From the NCBI RefSeq assembly GCF_963678195.1, contig NZ_OY782759.1, positions 2,418,001-2,482,000 on the forward strand: DNA of 64,000 bases. The letters run 5' to 3'. Source of the stretch: an uncultured Hyphomonas sp. (GTDB lineage: Bacteria > Pseudomonadota > Alphaproteobacteria > Caulobacterales > Hyphomonadaceae). Positions 9,236-17,330 of this stretch are shown here, one piece after another. The stretch's first letter is position 1, and each line of letters begins with the position of its first letter. Made by a program: the position numbers and the translations under genes. Below the pieces are notes generated by a model, which ran no database searches, was not told where the DNA came from, and was given only the letters and a program-made list of their open reading frames with translations.

Positions 9236-9984
9236 GATCCTTTGAGCTTTTGGAGGAATGCCTCGTGCGTCAAGTCCACATGTAGCGGAGACACCGAAAC
9301 ATAGCCCTCATAGATCGCTCTTAAGTCAGTTCCCTCGTCCGGCTTCGACAATTTGCCCTTGTAGCCGATCCAGTAATAATCATTCCCGCGCAGGTCTTCC
9401 CGCCGGTCGGTATGGATGATCGACTCATCGCGGAAGCCCTGCCGGGTGATCTGGACGCCGCGAACATCTTCCGGCTCCACGTCCGGGAAGTTCACGTTCA
9501 TCACGACATCGTCCGGCCAGCCAATATCCAGCAGCGGGCGCAGCGTCTTCGCCCCCCAGGTCCGCGCTGTGTCCCATGGCAGGGAGCCGCGCTCGCGGAA
9601 GTTCTGGGACTGGCTGAGCGCGATGGACGGAATGCCCATCTGCATGCCGAACATGGCCGCCGCGATGGTGCCGGAAAAGCTCGTATCCTCAGCAATGTTC
9701 TGGCCGCGATTGACGCCGGAGAGCACCAGGTCCGGCTTCTCTGGCATCAGCTCATGCGTCGCCAGCAACACGCAGTCAGACGGCGTGCCGGTGATCGCGA
9801 AGGCCCGGGCGCCGACCTTGCGGGTGCGCACCGGATGGGTCAGCGAGATCGCACGGCCCTTGCCGGATTGCTCCTCCTCCGGCGCGGCGATCCAGATGTC
9901 GTCCGACAACTCCTTCGCAATCTCCTCCAGCACGGACAGGCCGGGGGCATTGATGCCATCATCGTTTGTGAGGAGGATTCTCAC
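9223..9984 (-). CDS. surE: 5'/3'-nucleotidase SurE
   Basis: 253 residues starting at GTG 9984, which overlaps the serS stop in a GTGA arrangement. Metal-dependent phosphatase acting on nucleoside monophosphates, linked to stationary-phase survival. Signature '[12 protein letters not shown]' at the N-terminus carries the paired Asp metal ligands; 'SGVNRGQN' and '[10 protein letters not shown]' are the other conserved SurE elements. Together with pcm it forms the classic stationary-phase repair pair. Confidence 0.96.
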   Translation of the reverse strand: MRILLTNDDGINAPGLSVLEEIAKELSDDIWIAAPEEEQSGKGRAISLTHPVRTRKVGARAFAITGTPSDCVLLATHELMPEKPDLVLSGVNRGQNIAEDTSFSGTIAAAMFGMQMGIPSIALSQSQNFRERGSLPWDTARTWGAKTLRPLLDIGWPDDVVMNVNFPDVEPEDVRGVQITRQGFRDESIIHTDRREDLRGNDYYWIGYKGKLSKPDEGTDLRAIYEGYVSVSPLHVDLTHEAFLQKLKGSWQA

Positions 9985-11261
9985 GAAATCACCTCAAGCC
10001 CGCCCATGTAGCTGCGCAGGGCTTCCGGCACCGTGATGGAGCCGTCTTCGTTCTGGTAGTTCTCGATCACCGCGACCAGCGTGCGGCCGACGGCGAGGCC
10101 GGAGCCGTTCAGCGTGTGCACGAATTCCGGCTTGGCGCCGGCTTCCGGGCGGTAGCGCGCATCCATGCGGCGGGCCTGAAAGTCCCCGCAATAGGAGCAC
10201 GAGCTGATCTCGCGATAGGTGTTCTGCGACGGCAGCCAGACTTCGAGGTCATAGGTCTTGCGTGCCCCTGCCCCCATGTCGCCCGTGCAGAGCAGCATGC
10301 GGCGGAACGGCAGGTCGAGCCGCTTCAGCACTTCCTCGGCGCAGCCCGTCATGCGCTCCAGCTCGGCCAGCCCCTCTTCCTCGTTCGCGACGATGGAGAC
10401 CATTTCCACCTTGTTGAACTGGTGAAGGCGGATCATGCCCTTCGTGTCACGGCCTGCACTGCCAGCTTCCGAACGGAAGCAAGGCGTGTGCGCGGTGAAG
10501 CGGCGCGGCAGGTAGCCCGGTTCGATGATCGTCTCACGGACGATGTTCGTGAGAGGCACTTCAGCGGTGGGGATAAGCCAATGATCGGCCGTCGTCTTGA
10601 AAAGATCTTCCGCAAATTTCGGCAACTGCCCGGTGCCGACCAGCGCCTGGTCTTTCACCAGGAATGGCGGTGAGCATTCCGTGTACCCATGCTCTTCTGT
10701 CTGGATGTCCAGCATGAAGGCGGCGAGCGCCCGCTCCATCCGGGCGAGCTTGCCTGAGAGCAGCACGAAGCGGGCGCCGCTCATCTTGGCGGCGGTTTCG
10801 AAATCCATCATGCCGAGGGCTTCGCCGAGGTCGGCATGGTCTTTCGGGCCGTCGATGTCCTTTGGCGTGCCCCAGCGATGCTGTTCGACGTTTGCGTCTT
10901 CGTCCTGGCCTTCCGGCACATCGTCCAGCGGCAGGTTTGGCAGGCCGTAGAGCAGCTCATTCAGCTCTGCCCGGGCCGCCTCTTCCTGCTCGGCGCAGGC
11001 CTCGATGGTCTCCTTGGCATCGGCCACCACTTTGCGCAGGCGCTCGAACTCCGCCTCATCGCCGGAGGCTTTCGCCTTGCCGATCAGCTTGGACGTTTCA
11101 TTGCGCAGTTTCTCGGCTTCCTGCTTGTCGGTCAGGGCCGTACGCAGGGCCGCATCGTGGCGGTGAATATCGTCCACCGCATCGCCGAGGCCCGGCTTGC
11201 GCCGGTTCCAGGCCTTGCGGAAGGCTTCGGGGTTTTCGCGGATCGCGCGGAGGTCAAACAT
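9981..11261 (-). CDS. serS: Seryl-tRNA synthetase
   Basis: 426 residues. Charges tRNA-Ser with serine in the cytoplasm. N-terminal antiparallel coiled-coil arm (residues about 25-105, '[19 protein letters not shown]') that grips the long variable arm; class II core with motif 2 '[18 protein letters not shown]' and motif 3 '[17 protein letters not shown]'. First of the serS-surE-pcm set, with a 4-nt overlap to surE. Confidence 0.97.
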   Translation of the reverse strand: MFDLRAIRENPEAFRKAWNRRKPGLGDAVDDIHRHDAALRTALTDKQEAEKLRNETSKLIGKAKASGDEAEFERLRKVVADAKETIEACAEQEEAARAELNELLYGLPNLPLDDVPEGQDEDANVEQHRWGTPKDIDGPKDHADLGEALGMMDFETAAKMSGARFVLLSGKLARMERALAAFMLDIQTEEHGYTECSPPFLVKDQALVGTGQLPKFAEDLFKTTADHWLIPTAEVPLTNIVRETIIEPGYLPRRFTAHTPCFRSEAGSAGRDTKGMIRLHQFNKVEMVSIVANEEEGLAELERMTGCAEEVLKRLDLPFRRMLLCTGDMGAGARKTYDLEVWLPSQNTYREISSCSYCGDFQARRMDARYRPEAGAKPEFVHTLNGSGLAVGRTLVAVIENYQNEDGSITVPEALRSYMGGLEVIS

Positions 11262-11308
11262 CGGGTCGGGCCTTTGATGACTTTAGGGGTCTTCTACAGC
11301 CCCTGCGT

Positions 11309-12424
11309 CTAATCCGCTGCGGCCGATGCGTCCACTCGCGTTTCAGCCGCAGCCGGCTTTTCGTCCGATTTCTCTTCCGGCGCCGTGTCGGCGGCCTTCG
11401 CCTCTTCCTCGGGCTCCGGCTCCGGCGGCTTCGGGGCCGGCGGATCAGGCCGTTTCGGCGGCGGGCCCAGCGGAGACGGCACACCGACCATGCGCCCGCG
11501 GCGGCCGCGCGGGCCGCGAACCCGGCAGACAATCCGCACGGTCTTGTCGGCCAGTTCGGTCACCTGAATATCCGGATTTTCCTCTGACAGCTTGCGCATC
11601 AGAGACTTGAAATTCTTCTGGCCGAGCCAGGGCTTCACCCGGTTGCCGTATTTGGTCTGGAAGCCCTCCATACCCTCCAGCGCGCGGATCACCTTGTTGC
11701 GCGGCAGCGGCTGGTCAGGCGTCCGGGCGCCGAGCTGCATGACAATATCCGCCGCAAGCTTCAGCTGCTGTACCGCGCCGGGCGTGCCGTTCGCCTTCTC
11801 CGTGCGCACAGCCTGACGTACTTTCTTCAGCAGGGGCGACAGGCGCTCGGCCTGCTGGCGGAGCGGCGCGATTACCGGCGGATCGGAGCGCAGCTTGTAC
11901 CATTTGCGCGGCGCCCGCTCGTAATCGAAGGCCGCTTTCAGCGCGCCGATATGGATCACATCGTCGGCATGTTCGGAATAGAGCTGGTAGGTCGGGTCTG
12001 TTTCCTTGCCGGCCGTCACAACGCGAATGCCGGCCAGCTGCAGCCGGTTCACCACCGGCACGAAATCCGAATCGGTGGTCAGCACGATGAACTCGTCCAC
12101 GCCGCTCAACTGATGGCGCAGCTCGATCGCATCCATGGTCATGACGATGTCGGCGGAGGACTTGCCCGACGCGATCTTCGTCTTGGCATGTGCGCGGCAA
12201 TCGAATGCCTCGAACCCGGCCGCCTGGAAGGCTTCCCGGTGCACATCGTACTGGCTGTTCCAGTAAACCCGCTTGGCGACAAACTTGCGGCGGCGGCCCT
12301 TTTCCGACAGCGCACCGTCCGACAGCCACAGCAACCATTGCGGCAACGTGTCGACCATGGCCGGGCCCGTGGCAGCAAAGATATTGTCAAAATCCACGAG
12401 CAGTACGCTCTTCAGGCGCGCCAC
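11309..12424 (-). CDS. NYN-domain (LabA/DUF88-like) protein with OST-HTH/LOTUS domain
   Basis: 371 residues from GTG 12424. Residues 1-165 form a PIN-like NYN domain: 'LLVDFDNIF' with two Asp, 'SSADIVMTMDAIEL' and 'VLTTDSDFVPVV' supply the acidic metal site expected of a ribonuclease. After a helical linker, residues about 225-300 ('KVIRALEGMEGFQTKYG', 'LGQKNFKSLMRKL') resemble the OST-HTH/LOTUS RNA-binding domain. The last 70 residues are a Pro/Glu/Ala-rich disordered tail following an Arg/Gly patch. Sits between tatC and serS in the same direction. RNA-processing role is inferred from domains; the substrate is unknown. Confidence 0.82.
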   Translation of the reverse strand: MARLKSVLLVDFDNIFAATGPAMVDTLPQWLLWLSDGALSEKGRRRKFVAKRVYWNSQYDVHREAFQAAGFEAFDCRAHAKTKIASGKSSADIVMTMDAIELRHQLSGVDEFIVLTTDSDFVPVVNRLQLAGIRVVTAGKETDPTYQLYSEHADDVIHIGALKAAFDYERAPRKWYKLRSDPPVIAPLRQQAERLSPLLKKVRQAVRTEKANGTPGAVQQLKLAADIVMQLGARTPDQPLPRNKVIRALEGMEGFQTKYGNRVKPWLGQKNFKSLMRKLSEENPDIQVTELADKTVRIVCRVRGPRGRRGRMVGVPSPLGPPPKRPDPPAPKPPEPEPEEEAKAADTAPEEKSDEKPAAAETRVDASAAAD

Positions 12425-12511
12425 AGACTACTCCTTGCTTCTCAAGGCCAGGCTCGGATCCAAAATTCTACATCCGGGGTCTTAATTCAACAGCGCCAGA
12501 CAGCGCAGCAC

Positions 12512-13339
12512 TCATTCCGCTGTGGAGGCGGCTTCGCGCTCGGCCTCTTTCTTCTCGATCATTTTCACGCTGAGGATGCCGATCTCGTAGAGCAGCAGGA
12601 CCGGCGCCGCCAGCAGGACCTGCGAAATTGCATCCGGAGGTGTAAACACCGCGGAAAATCCGAGAATGCCGACAATGGCGAACTTGCGGCCTTTCGACAG
12701 CCCCTCGGAACTGACCACCCCGATCTTGCCCAACAGGGTGAGGATCAGCGGCAGCTGGAAGGAGATGCCGAAAGCCAGCATCAGCGCCATCACCAGCGAC
12801 AGGTAATCGGCCACCTTGGGCAGCATGGTGATATTGGCGACTTCGCTGTCGGTCAGCTCCATGCCGACAGTGAACCGGGCCAGCATCGGCAGCATCACAT
12901 AATAGACGAACGCCGCGCCGGTGGAGAACAGGATCGGCGCCAGGACAAGGTAAGGCCAGAACGCGCCGCGCTCATTCTTGTAAAGGCCGGGCGCCACGAA
13001 GGCATAGACCTGCCAGGCCACGAACGGGAACGCCACGAAGATGCCGGCGAACAGCGCCAGCTTCAGCTTCGCGAAGAAGAACTCCATCGGCGCGGTGTAG
13101 ATAAAGTCGAGCTTCGTGCCGCGGATCTCCTGCGCCATCCGGGCGAAGGGACTCAGCAGGAATTCGTAGATGTCCTGCGCGAAGAAGAAGCAGCCGACCG
13201 TTGCGACGGACAGCGCCAACAGGCTCCAGATCAGGCGGGAGCGCAGCTCCGTCAGATGTTCCAGCAGCGGCGCGCGGGAGGATTCAACCTCATCGTCCAG
13301 GATTTCCGGCTGTTCGTCCTTCGGGGGCGTATGGGTCAT
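12512..13339 (-). CDS. tatC: Twin-arginine translocase subunit TatC
   Basis: 275 residues with six membrane helices. Receptor for Tat signal peptides (at least two proteins in this window, at 25489 and 36146, carry such signals). N-terminal 'LLEHLTELRSRLIWSL' is the TatC hallmark with the Glu that contacts the twin arginines; 'FVAPGLYKNER' follows in the first periplasmic/cytoplasmic region. Start overlaps the tatB stop by 4 nt. Soluble N-terminal extension of about 20 acidic residues is usual in this group. Confidence 0.97.
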   Translation of the reverse strand: MTHTPPKDEQPEILDDEVESSRAPLLEHLTELRSRLIWSLLALSVATVGCFFFAQDIYEFLLSPFARMAQEIRGTKLDFIYTAPMEFFFAKLKLALFAGIFVAFPFVAWQVYAFVAPGLYKNERGAFWPYLVLAPILFSTGAAFVYYVMLPMLARFTVGMELTDSEVANITMLPKVADYLSLVMALMLAFGISFQLPLILTLLGKIGVVSSEGLSKGRKFAIVGILGFSAVFTPPDAISQVLLAAPVLLLYEIGILSVKMIEKKEAEREAASTAE

Positions 13340-13788
13340 GCCGGGCCCCCCTTGGGGTCAGGGTCGGCCCCGGTTTGCGGCTTTGCCTCCGGTTCAGGTT
13401 TCGCTGCCGGCTTCGCCTCTGGTTTCGTGTCTTCTTTTATTTCCGGCGTTTCCGGCGAGGTCTTGTCCGCCAGCTTTGCCGCGTCCCCGGACCGGGTCTG
13501 CGCCATCACGGCGGAATTGACGTCCTTCTCATAGTCGGACAGGTCGCTTGTCGCCTGCTTCAGCGAATTGGAAATCTTCAAGTCTTCGATTTCCTTGCGC
13601 AGGTCATCGAGTTCGCTTTGCCGGGCGATATCATCGAAGGCGGCCTGAAATTCGCGCGCCATGGCGCGGCCCTTGCCCACAAACTGGCCAAGGCGGCGCA
13701 TCATCATCGGCAGGTCTTTGGGCCCGACAATAATCAGGGCCGCAACGGCCAGCACCATAAGTTCGGTAAAACCGATTCCGGGCAGCAT
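13336..13788 (-). CDS. tatB: Sec-independent translocase subunit TatB
   Basis: 150 residues. N-terminal helix 'GIGFTELMVLAVAALIIVGP' with the conserved Glu, then the hinge and amphipathic helix 'KDLPMMMRRLGQFVGKGRAM', characteristic of TatB as opposed to TatA. A charged coiled segment and a disordered Pro/Ala/Lys/Glu tail end the protein. Works with TatC in recognising folded Tat substrates. Confidence 0.95.
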   Translation of the reverse strand: MLPGIGFTELMVLAVAALIIVGPKDLPMMMRRLGQFVGKGRAMAREFQAAFDDIARQSELDDLRKEIEDLKISNSLKQATSDLSDYEKDVNSAVMAQTRSGDAAKLADKTSPETPEIKEDTKPEAKPAAKPEPEAKPQTGADPDPKGGPA

Positions 13789-13810
13789 GGGGTGCGCCCT
13801 CCGTCAGGGT

Positions 13811-14026
13811 TCAGGACGAAGCCTTGGTTTCGTCCTTCTGAGGCGTGACGTCGACCATTTCTTCCTTGTCGACCGCCTTGGGTTCCTCTTCATCCTTGAG
13901 GCCCTTGCGGAATGCGCCAATGCCTTTGGCCATATCCGTCATGATTCCAGAGATCCGGCCCCGGCCGCCAAACAGCAGCAGCGCGACGATCACAACGATC
14001 AGCAATTGTATCCAGCTGGGGGCCAT
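13811..14026 (-). CDS. tatA: Sec-independent translocase subunit TatA
   Basis: 71 residues: a single membrane helix ('[19 protein letters not shown]'), the FGxxR hinge and an amphipathic helix ('[19 protein letters not shown]'), followed by an acidic tail. Forms the oligomeric pore element of the Tat system. First gene of tatABC; its promoter must share the 84 nt with divergent xthA. Confidence 0.95.
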   Translation of the reverse strand: MAPSWIQLLIVVIVALLLFGGRGRISGIMTDMAKGIGAFRKGLKDEEEPKAVDKEEMVDVTPQKDETKASS

Positions 14027-14110
14027 GCCGGGTGTCTCCTTGAAGTTTCTGCAAGTATAGGCGCCGTGACTGTCTGGAACAATGGGGCGAAGCTGCTTAA
14101 AGGTCAGCGC

Positions 14111-14887
14111 ATGCGTATTGCCACATGGAACGTCAATTCGATCAAAGCCCGCTTCCCGACTGTGCAGGAAGTGTTACAGAACATCGATTGCGATGTCGTC
14201 TGCCTTCAGGAACTGAAGTGCGAGACGGATGCCTTTCCCTACATGGAACTGGAGGAAGCCGGCTGGAATTGCGCCGTGCTGGGCCAGAAAAGCTATAATG
14301 GCGTGGCCCTCCTCTCGAAATATCCGCTCGAGGATGTGACGAAAGGCCTCCCCACCATGGAGGACGATCAGGCCCGTTTCATCGAGGCGCTGGTCATGGC
14401 CGACCGGCCGGTGCGGGTCGGCGGGCTCTATCTGCCGAACGGCAACCCGGCGCCGGGCCCGAAATTCGACTACAAGCTCGAATGGATGGCCTGCCTGCTG
14501 GATCATGCCCGCGAGCAGCTGAAGGCCGAGGAGCCTTACGTGCTGTGCGGCGACTACAACACGATCCCCACGGCGGTGGATTGCTGGGACGAGACGAAAT
14601 GGGCCGATGACGCCCTCGCCCTGCCCGAAACCCGCGAAGCCTTCCGCCGGATCAAGAACCTCGGCATGGCCGATGCCTTCGAGATCACCGACGGCCGGGC
14701 CCACCAGTACACGTTCTGGGATTACCAGGGCGGCGCCTTCCAGAAGGATCACGGCATCCGGATCGACCACCTTCTGGTCTCCCCGCAAGCCGCCGACCGG
14801 CTCCAGTCCGTCGAAATCTACCGCAAGGCCCGCAGCCTGGAGAAACCGTCAGACCATGTGCCGGTGATTGGCGTCTTCGAGGACTGA
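14111..14887 (+). CDS. xthA: Exodeoxyribonuclease III
   Basis: 258 residues from ATG 14111, the start that gives the standard '[14 protein letters not shown]' N-terminus. AP endonuclease/3' exonuclease of base-excision repair. Active-site motifs in order: 'WNVNSIK', 'LQELKCE' (metal-binding Glu), 'GLYLPNG' (Tyr/Asn), 'CGDYNTIPT' (Asp/Asn), 'FWDYQGGAF' and 'RIDHLLVSP' (Asp-His pair). No gene follows closely; repeats begin about 20 nt downstream. Confidence 0.95.
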   Translation: MRIATWNVNSIKARFPTVQEVLQNIDCDVVCLQELKCETDAFPYMELEEAGWNCAVLGQKSYNGVALLSKYPLEDVTKGLPTMEDDQARFIEALVMADRPVRVGGLYLPNGNPAPGPKFDYKLEWMACLLDHAREQLKAEEPYVLCGDYNTIPTAVDCWDETKWADDALALPETREAFRRIKNLGMADAFEITDGRAHQYTFWDYQGGAFQKDHGIRIDHLLVSPQAADRLQSVEIYRKARSLEKPSDHVPVIGVFED

Positions 14888-14905
14888 GGCCTGCGCACGC
14901 CGTTT

Positions 14906-14986
14906 CATCCTTCGACTTCGCTCAGGATGAGTCCCTCTCTTACCGCACTCTCGTAGCGCTCATGCTGAGCGAAGTCGAAGCACGGG
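14906..14986. repeat. Inverted repeat with CTTCGACTTCGCTCAGGATG arms, copy 1
   Basis: Arm CATCCTTCGACTTCGCTCAG at 14906-14925 faces its complement, CTGAGCGAAGTCGAAGCACG, at 14965-14984, with a 30-40 nt centre. A second copy in the same orientation is at 16450-16518. This palindromic unit is non-coding and lies between the xthA stop and the next gene. Confidence 0.8.
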
Positions 14987-15056
14987 CGCGGGCGACCCAG
15001 CACCCCTGCCCGGAAACGCCCCCGCGCTCCGGCAAATTTCCTGATTGTGCGTGAGT

Positions 15057-15647
15057 TCAGCTCGAATCCGGCCAGCGATTCAGCGCTTCCAGCAGCTGCA
15101 CGGTCAGTCCGCCCGAGACGAGGGCGAGTGCAGCGGTCATGCGGTGGGAACGAGGAATGGGCGGCACGTGGGGCCGGGCCTCGCCGGCGGCCTGCCAGCG
15201 CTGGATGGTGCGGGCGAGACGCTTCGCCCGGCGTTTGTGGTGCTTCAGAGCATCCAGCATGGCCTGCCACCGCGCGATCAGCGGCGCGGCGGGCACAGGG
15301 CCGCGTGAAGGCACGGTCACCGGCCCTTTCAGGAATTGCGGGCACGGGCGGGATGGCCCGGGCACCATGGTGAAGACGTAACGATAGTTTACATCCGACT
15401 TCTTCGGCTCATGATAATTGCTGCCCGTGCGCGGCGGCAGCGGCGCGAGCTCCATCTGCAAGGCGATCAGGAAGATCAGACGGCGGAGCAGCACGGCGAG
15501 CCGCTTCAGCTCCGCCCGCGCGCGCCGGTTCACCGATTGGGAAATCGTCTCAGGCGTCCTGAACAGCCCCACCTGCACGCCCGCCCCCGCAATGGCGCGG
15601 GCAATTGTGTAATAGGCCTGAGAGAGGAAATCGGTGCGGTCTGTCAT
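15057..15647 (-). CDS. Uncharacterised protein, copy B of a duplicated gene
   Basis: 196 residues, paralogue of the protein at 1038-1637 from the first residue to the last, with about half the positions shared by eye and one divergent insert ('KKSDVNYRYVFTMVPG' region, residues 85-100). A hydrophobic stretch 'LRRLIFLIALQMELAPL' and a basic 'KRRAKRLARTIQRW' are common to both. No known domain recognised. The flanks are also related: both copies are followed by a 'TCCTGATTGTG' sequence and preceded by 'GGCATGGG'-like sequence. Confidence 0.65.
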   Translation of the reverse strand: MTDRTDFLSQAYYTIARAIAGAGVQVGLFRTPETISQSVNRRARAELKRLAVLLRRLIFLIALQMELAPLPPRTGSNYHEPKKSDVNYRYVFTMVPGPSRPCPQFLKGPVTVPSRGPVPAAPLIARWQAMLDALKHHKRRAKRLARTIQRWQAAGEARPHVPPIPRSHRMTAALALVSGGLTVQLLEALNRWPDSS

Positions 15648-15733
15648 GGCGGGAAGACTGCCATGGGAGTTTATCCGGGAGGATAGAGATGCCGTATTTC
15701 CGTGCGCTGTGTAACAAGTCCGGGCATGCGGTG

Positions 15734-15755
15734 GTGGGTATCGCTCCGCTCAACC
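15734..15755. repeat. GTGGGTATCGCTCCGCTCAACC repeat, left copy
   Basis: A 22-nt sequence also found inverted at 16279-16304 and again at 27509-27540. It lies about 30 nt past the stop of the YezG-like gene. Confidence 0.6.
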
Positions 15756-15785
15756 TATCTTGCAAGCAACACCCGCTACCCCAAG

Positions 15786-16184
15786 TCAAAGTGATTTATA
15801 ATGTGCAGAAGTGTGTCCAAAGCATCTGCGAAGAGCAGCGTCTGTGCGCGCTGACCTGTCTATATCGCTATCAAACTCATCGGCGTAGACAATACGCGTA
15901 GAAAATCTATCTCCACGAATTTCGAACTCCAATGCCTTAACATCTTCGTCGAATACTTTTTGTAGATTGAATAACTCTTTGTCGATCGCATCGTCATCTT
16001 CTACATATTCAGGATCAGGGTCAGCATAGTAGAGCCCGCCGTTAGACGTCTGATAGAAAAGCGATGTGGAAAGGACGCCGTCATCCACGAATTCAGCGTA
16101 GAGAAGAATACGCGGAAAATCTTCAGAAAGCCGATCATAGACCAGCTGACCGAGCGTTTCGAAGTTGGCATCCACAACCGCCAT
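15786..16184 (-). CDS. Possible YezG/DUF600-like immunity protein
   Basis: 132 residues from ATG 16184 (a run of G lies just upstream; a TTG six codons earlier is the alternative). Acidic alpha/beta protein. 'PRILLYAEFVDDG', 'LFYQTSNGGLYYADPDPEY' and C-terminal 'FEIRGDRFSTRIVYADEFD' recall the DUF600 family, whose member YezG is the antitoxin/immunity partner of a secreted nuclease toxin. The match is from memory of pattern, not a search. No toxin gene is adjacent, so it would be an orphan immunity gene. The sequence is visibly richer in A/T than its neighbours and is bracketed by inverted repeats, suggesting transfer. Confidence 0.45.
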   Translation of the reverse strand: MAVVDANFETLGQLVYDRLSEDFPRILLYAEFVDDGVLSTSLFYQTSNGGLYYADPDPEYVEDDDAIDKELFNLQKVFDEDVKALEFEIRGDRFSTRIVYADEFDSDIDRSARTDAALRRCFGHTSAHYKSL

Positions 16185-16278
16185 AAGCGCCCCCCATTTC
16201 AATTCTCAAACTGCTCCCGCTCAGGACGAGCATTTCCAATTTGATGAACTACAACAATTCTATCAGCAAGCGCAGGGT

Positions 16279-16304
16279 GGGTTGAGGCGGAGCCGATACC
16301 CACC
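16279..16304. repeat. Inverted copy of the GTGGGTATCG repeat
   Basis: Complement of GGTGGGTATCGGCTCCGCCT followed by CAACCC. With the copy at 15734-15755 it forms inverted repeats around the YezG-like gene. The rest of 16185-16539 holds only this and two further repeats; I see no gene there. Confidence 0.6.
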
Positions 16305-16356
16305 GGGTGTGCCGCCATCCTAAAACATGTTTGTGGTGCGCGCAGCATACGCCCCG

Positions 16357-16396
16357 CATGACTTGCCATGATCATACCGGACTATGGCGGATCATG
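16357..16396. repeat. CATGATCATACCGGACTAT repeat, copy 2
   Basis: Contains CATGAC, then CATGATCATACCGGACTAT, then GGCGGATCATGAG. Matches the elements at 1894-1963 and 23161-23210 over the ACCGGACTAT-GCGGATCA core. Confidence 0.6.
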
Positions 16397-16449
16397 AGCC
16401 GCCTGCGGCCGGCGTGTTTGAGGACCGAGGCCTGCGCCTCCTCTGCAAT

Positions 16450-16518
16450 CATCCTTCGACTTCGCTCAGGATGAGTCCGCACTTAATGAGCGCTCATACT
16501 GAGCGAAGTCGAAGCACG
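16450..16518. repeat. Inverted repeat with CTTCGACTTCGCTCAGGATG arms, copy 2
   Basis: Same arms and orientation as the element at 14906-14986, with a shorter, different centre. It ends about 20 nt before the stop of the vWA-like gene. Confidence 0.8.
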
Positions 16519-16539
16519 CGCGCGGGCTTGCTTCCTTGC

Positions 16540-17316
16540 CTAGTTCACAGAGCCATACGTCGCGCCGGCGTCCTGGAAGTAGGCGCGCCAGAAGCCTTTT
16601 ACGTCTGCGACCGGCAGATCATAGATCTGGCGTGGCACAACGCGGGCGACGACGTCGACGCCTTCCAGCTTGGGCTTCGTTTCGGCCAGGTCCGATTCCA
16701 GATAGGCGTCATAGTCGGCGCCCATCTTGTAGAAGGAGAAGCCGCCGGAATGCTGCATCAGGTCTGAGACCAGCACGACGCGGCGCCCGGCCTGTTGCGG
16801 CTGGAAATCTGCGCGGTCAGAAATGGAATAGATCGCCTCGCTGAGCGGAGAGCTTGGCTGTTCCTTGTCCATCAGCGCCTCTTCCACCGTGCCGACCAGC
16901 GGCTGATAGAATTTTGTCTGCCAGGCCTGCTCGATCATCTTCGGGTTCTGCGTGATCGGATTCGCGGCAGCCGCGCTACCCGGCGAGCAGGACGTGTACA
17001 GAACTTTCGGATTGTACGGCTCAGCCGCGTTCGGGACCATGACACTCAGCTTGCCGTATTTCGGCAGGGCGCGGGCTTCGTCGTTCACAAGCTCGCGCAC
17101 CCAGTCCATGTCGTTCGGATTGAACGGGTCCGACTGGTCGATCAGGAGGATGGTGTGCGCCGGATCCTTGCGGTCCACCCGGCAGCTGTTCTCCGGCATG
17201 ACCGCAGGCGGCTGGCTGAAGGCAACCAGCGCGAAGAGGCCGAACACGCCTGTCAGCATGGCGCCGATTGCGCCGCGCCAGAACCAGGGACCCCGAGTAT
17301 GCCTGCGTCTTGCCAT
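16540..17316 (-). CDS. Membrane-anchored vWA-like protein of unknown function
   Basis: 258 residues. One membrane helix (residues about 12-34) after a basic N-terminus, so the rest should be periplasmic. The body looks like a von Willebrand A / Rossmann-type fold: strand plus 'TILLIDQSDPF' (55-65), helix, 'SPLSEAI' (156-162) and strand plus 'VVLVSDLMQHS' (180-190). These align with the three MIDAS motifs, but the first reads D-x-S-x-P instead of D-x-S-x-S, so metal binding may be weakened. Follows the 532-residue membrane protein after only 14 nt; the pair should be co-expressed and may form a complex. Function not known to me. Confidence 0.7.
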   Translation of the reverse strand: MARRRHTRGPWFWRGAIGAMLTGVFGLFALVAFSQPPAVMPENSCRVDRKDPAHTILLIDQSDPFNPNDMDWVRELVNDEARALPKYGKLSVMVPNAAEPYNPKVLYTSCSPGSAAAANPITQNPKMIEQAWQTKFYQPLVGTVEEALMDKEQPSSPLSEAIYSISDRADFQPQQAGRRVVLVSDLMQHSGGFSFYKMGADYDAYLESDLAETKPKLEGVDVVARVVPRQIYDLPVADVKGFWRAYFQDAGATYGSVN

Positions 17317-17330
17317 GTCCTGCTTTCCCC

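Noticed and set aside
11951-13534. 527-codon plus-strand frame across the NYN and tat genes
   Set aside because: Spans gene boundaries antisense to tatC/tatB; no motifs.
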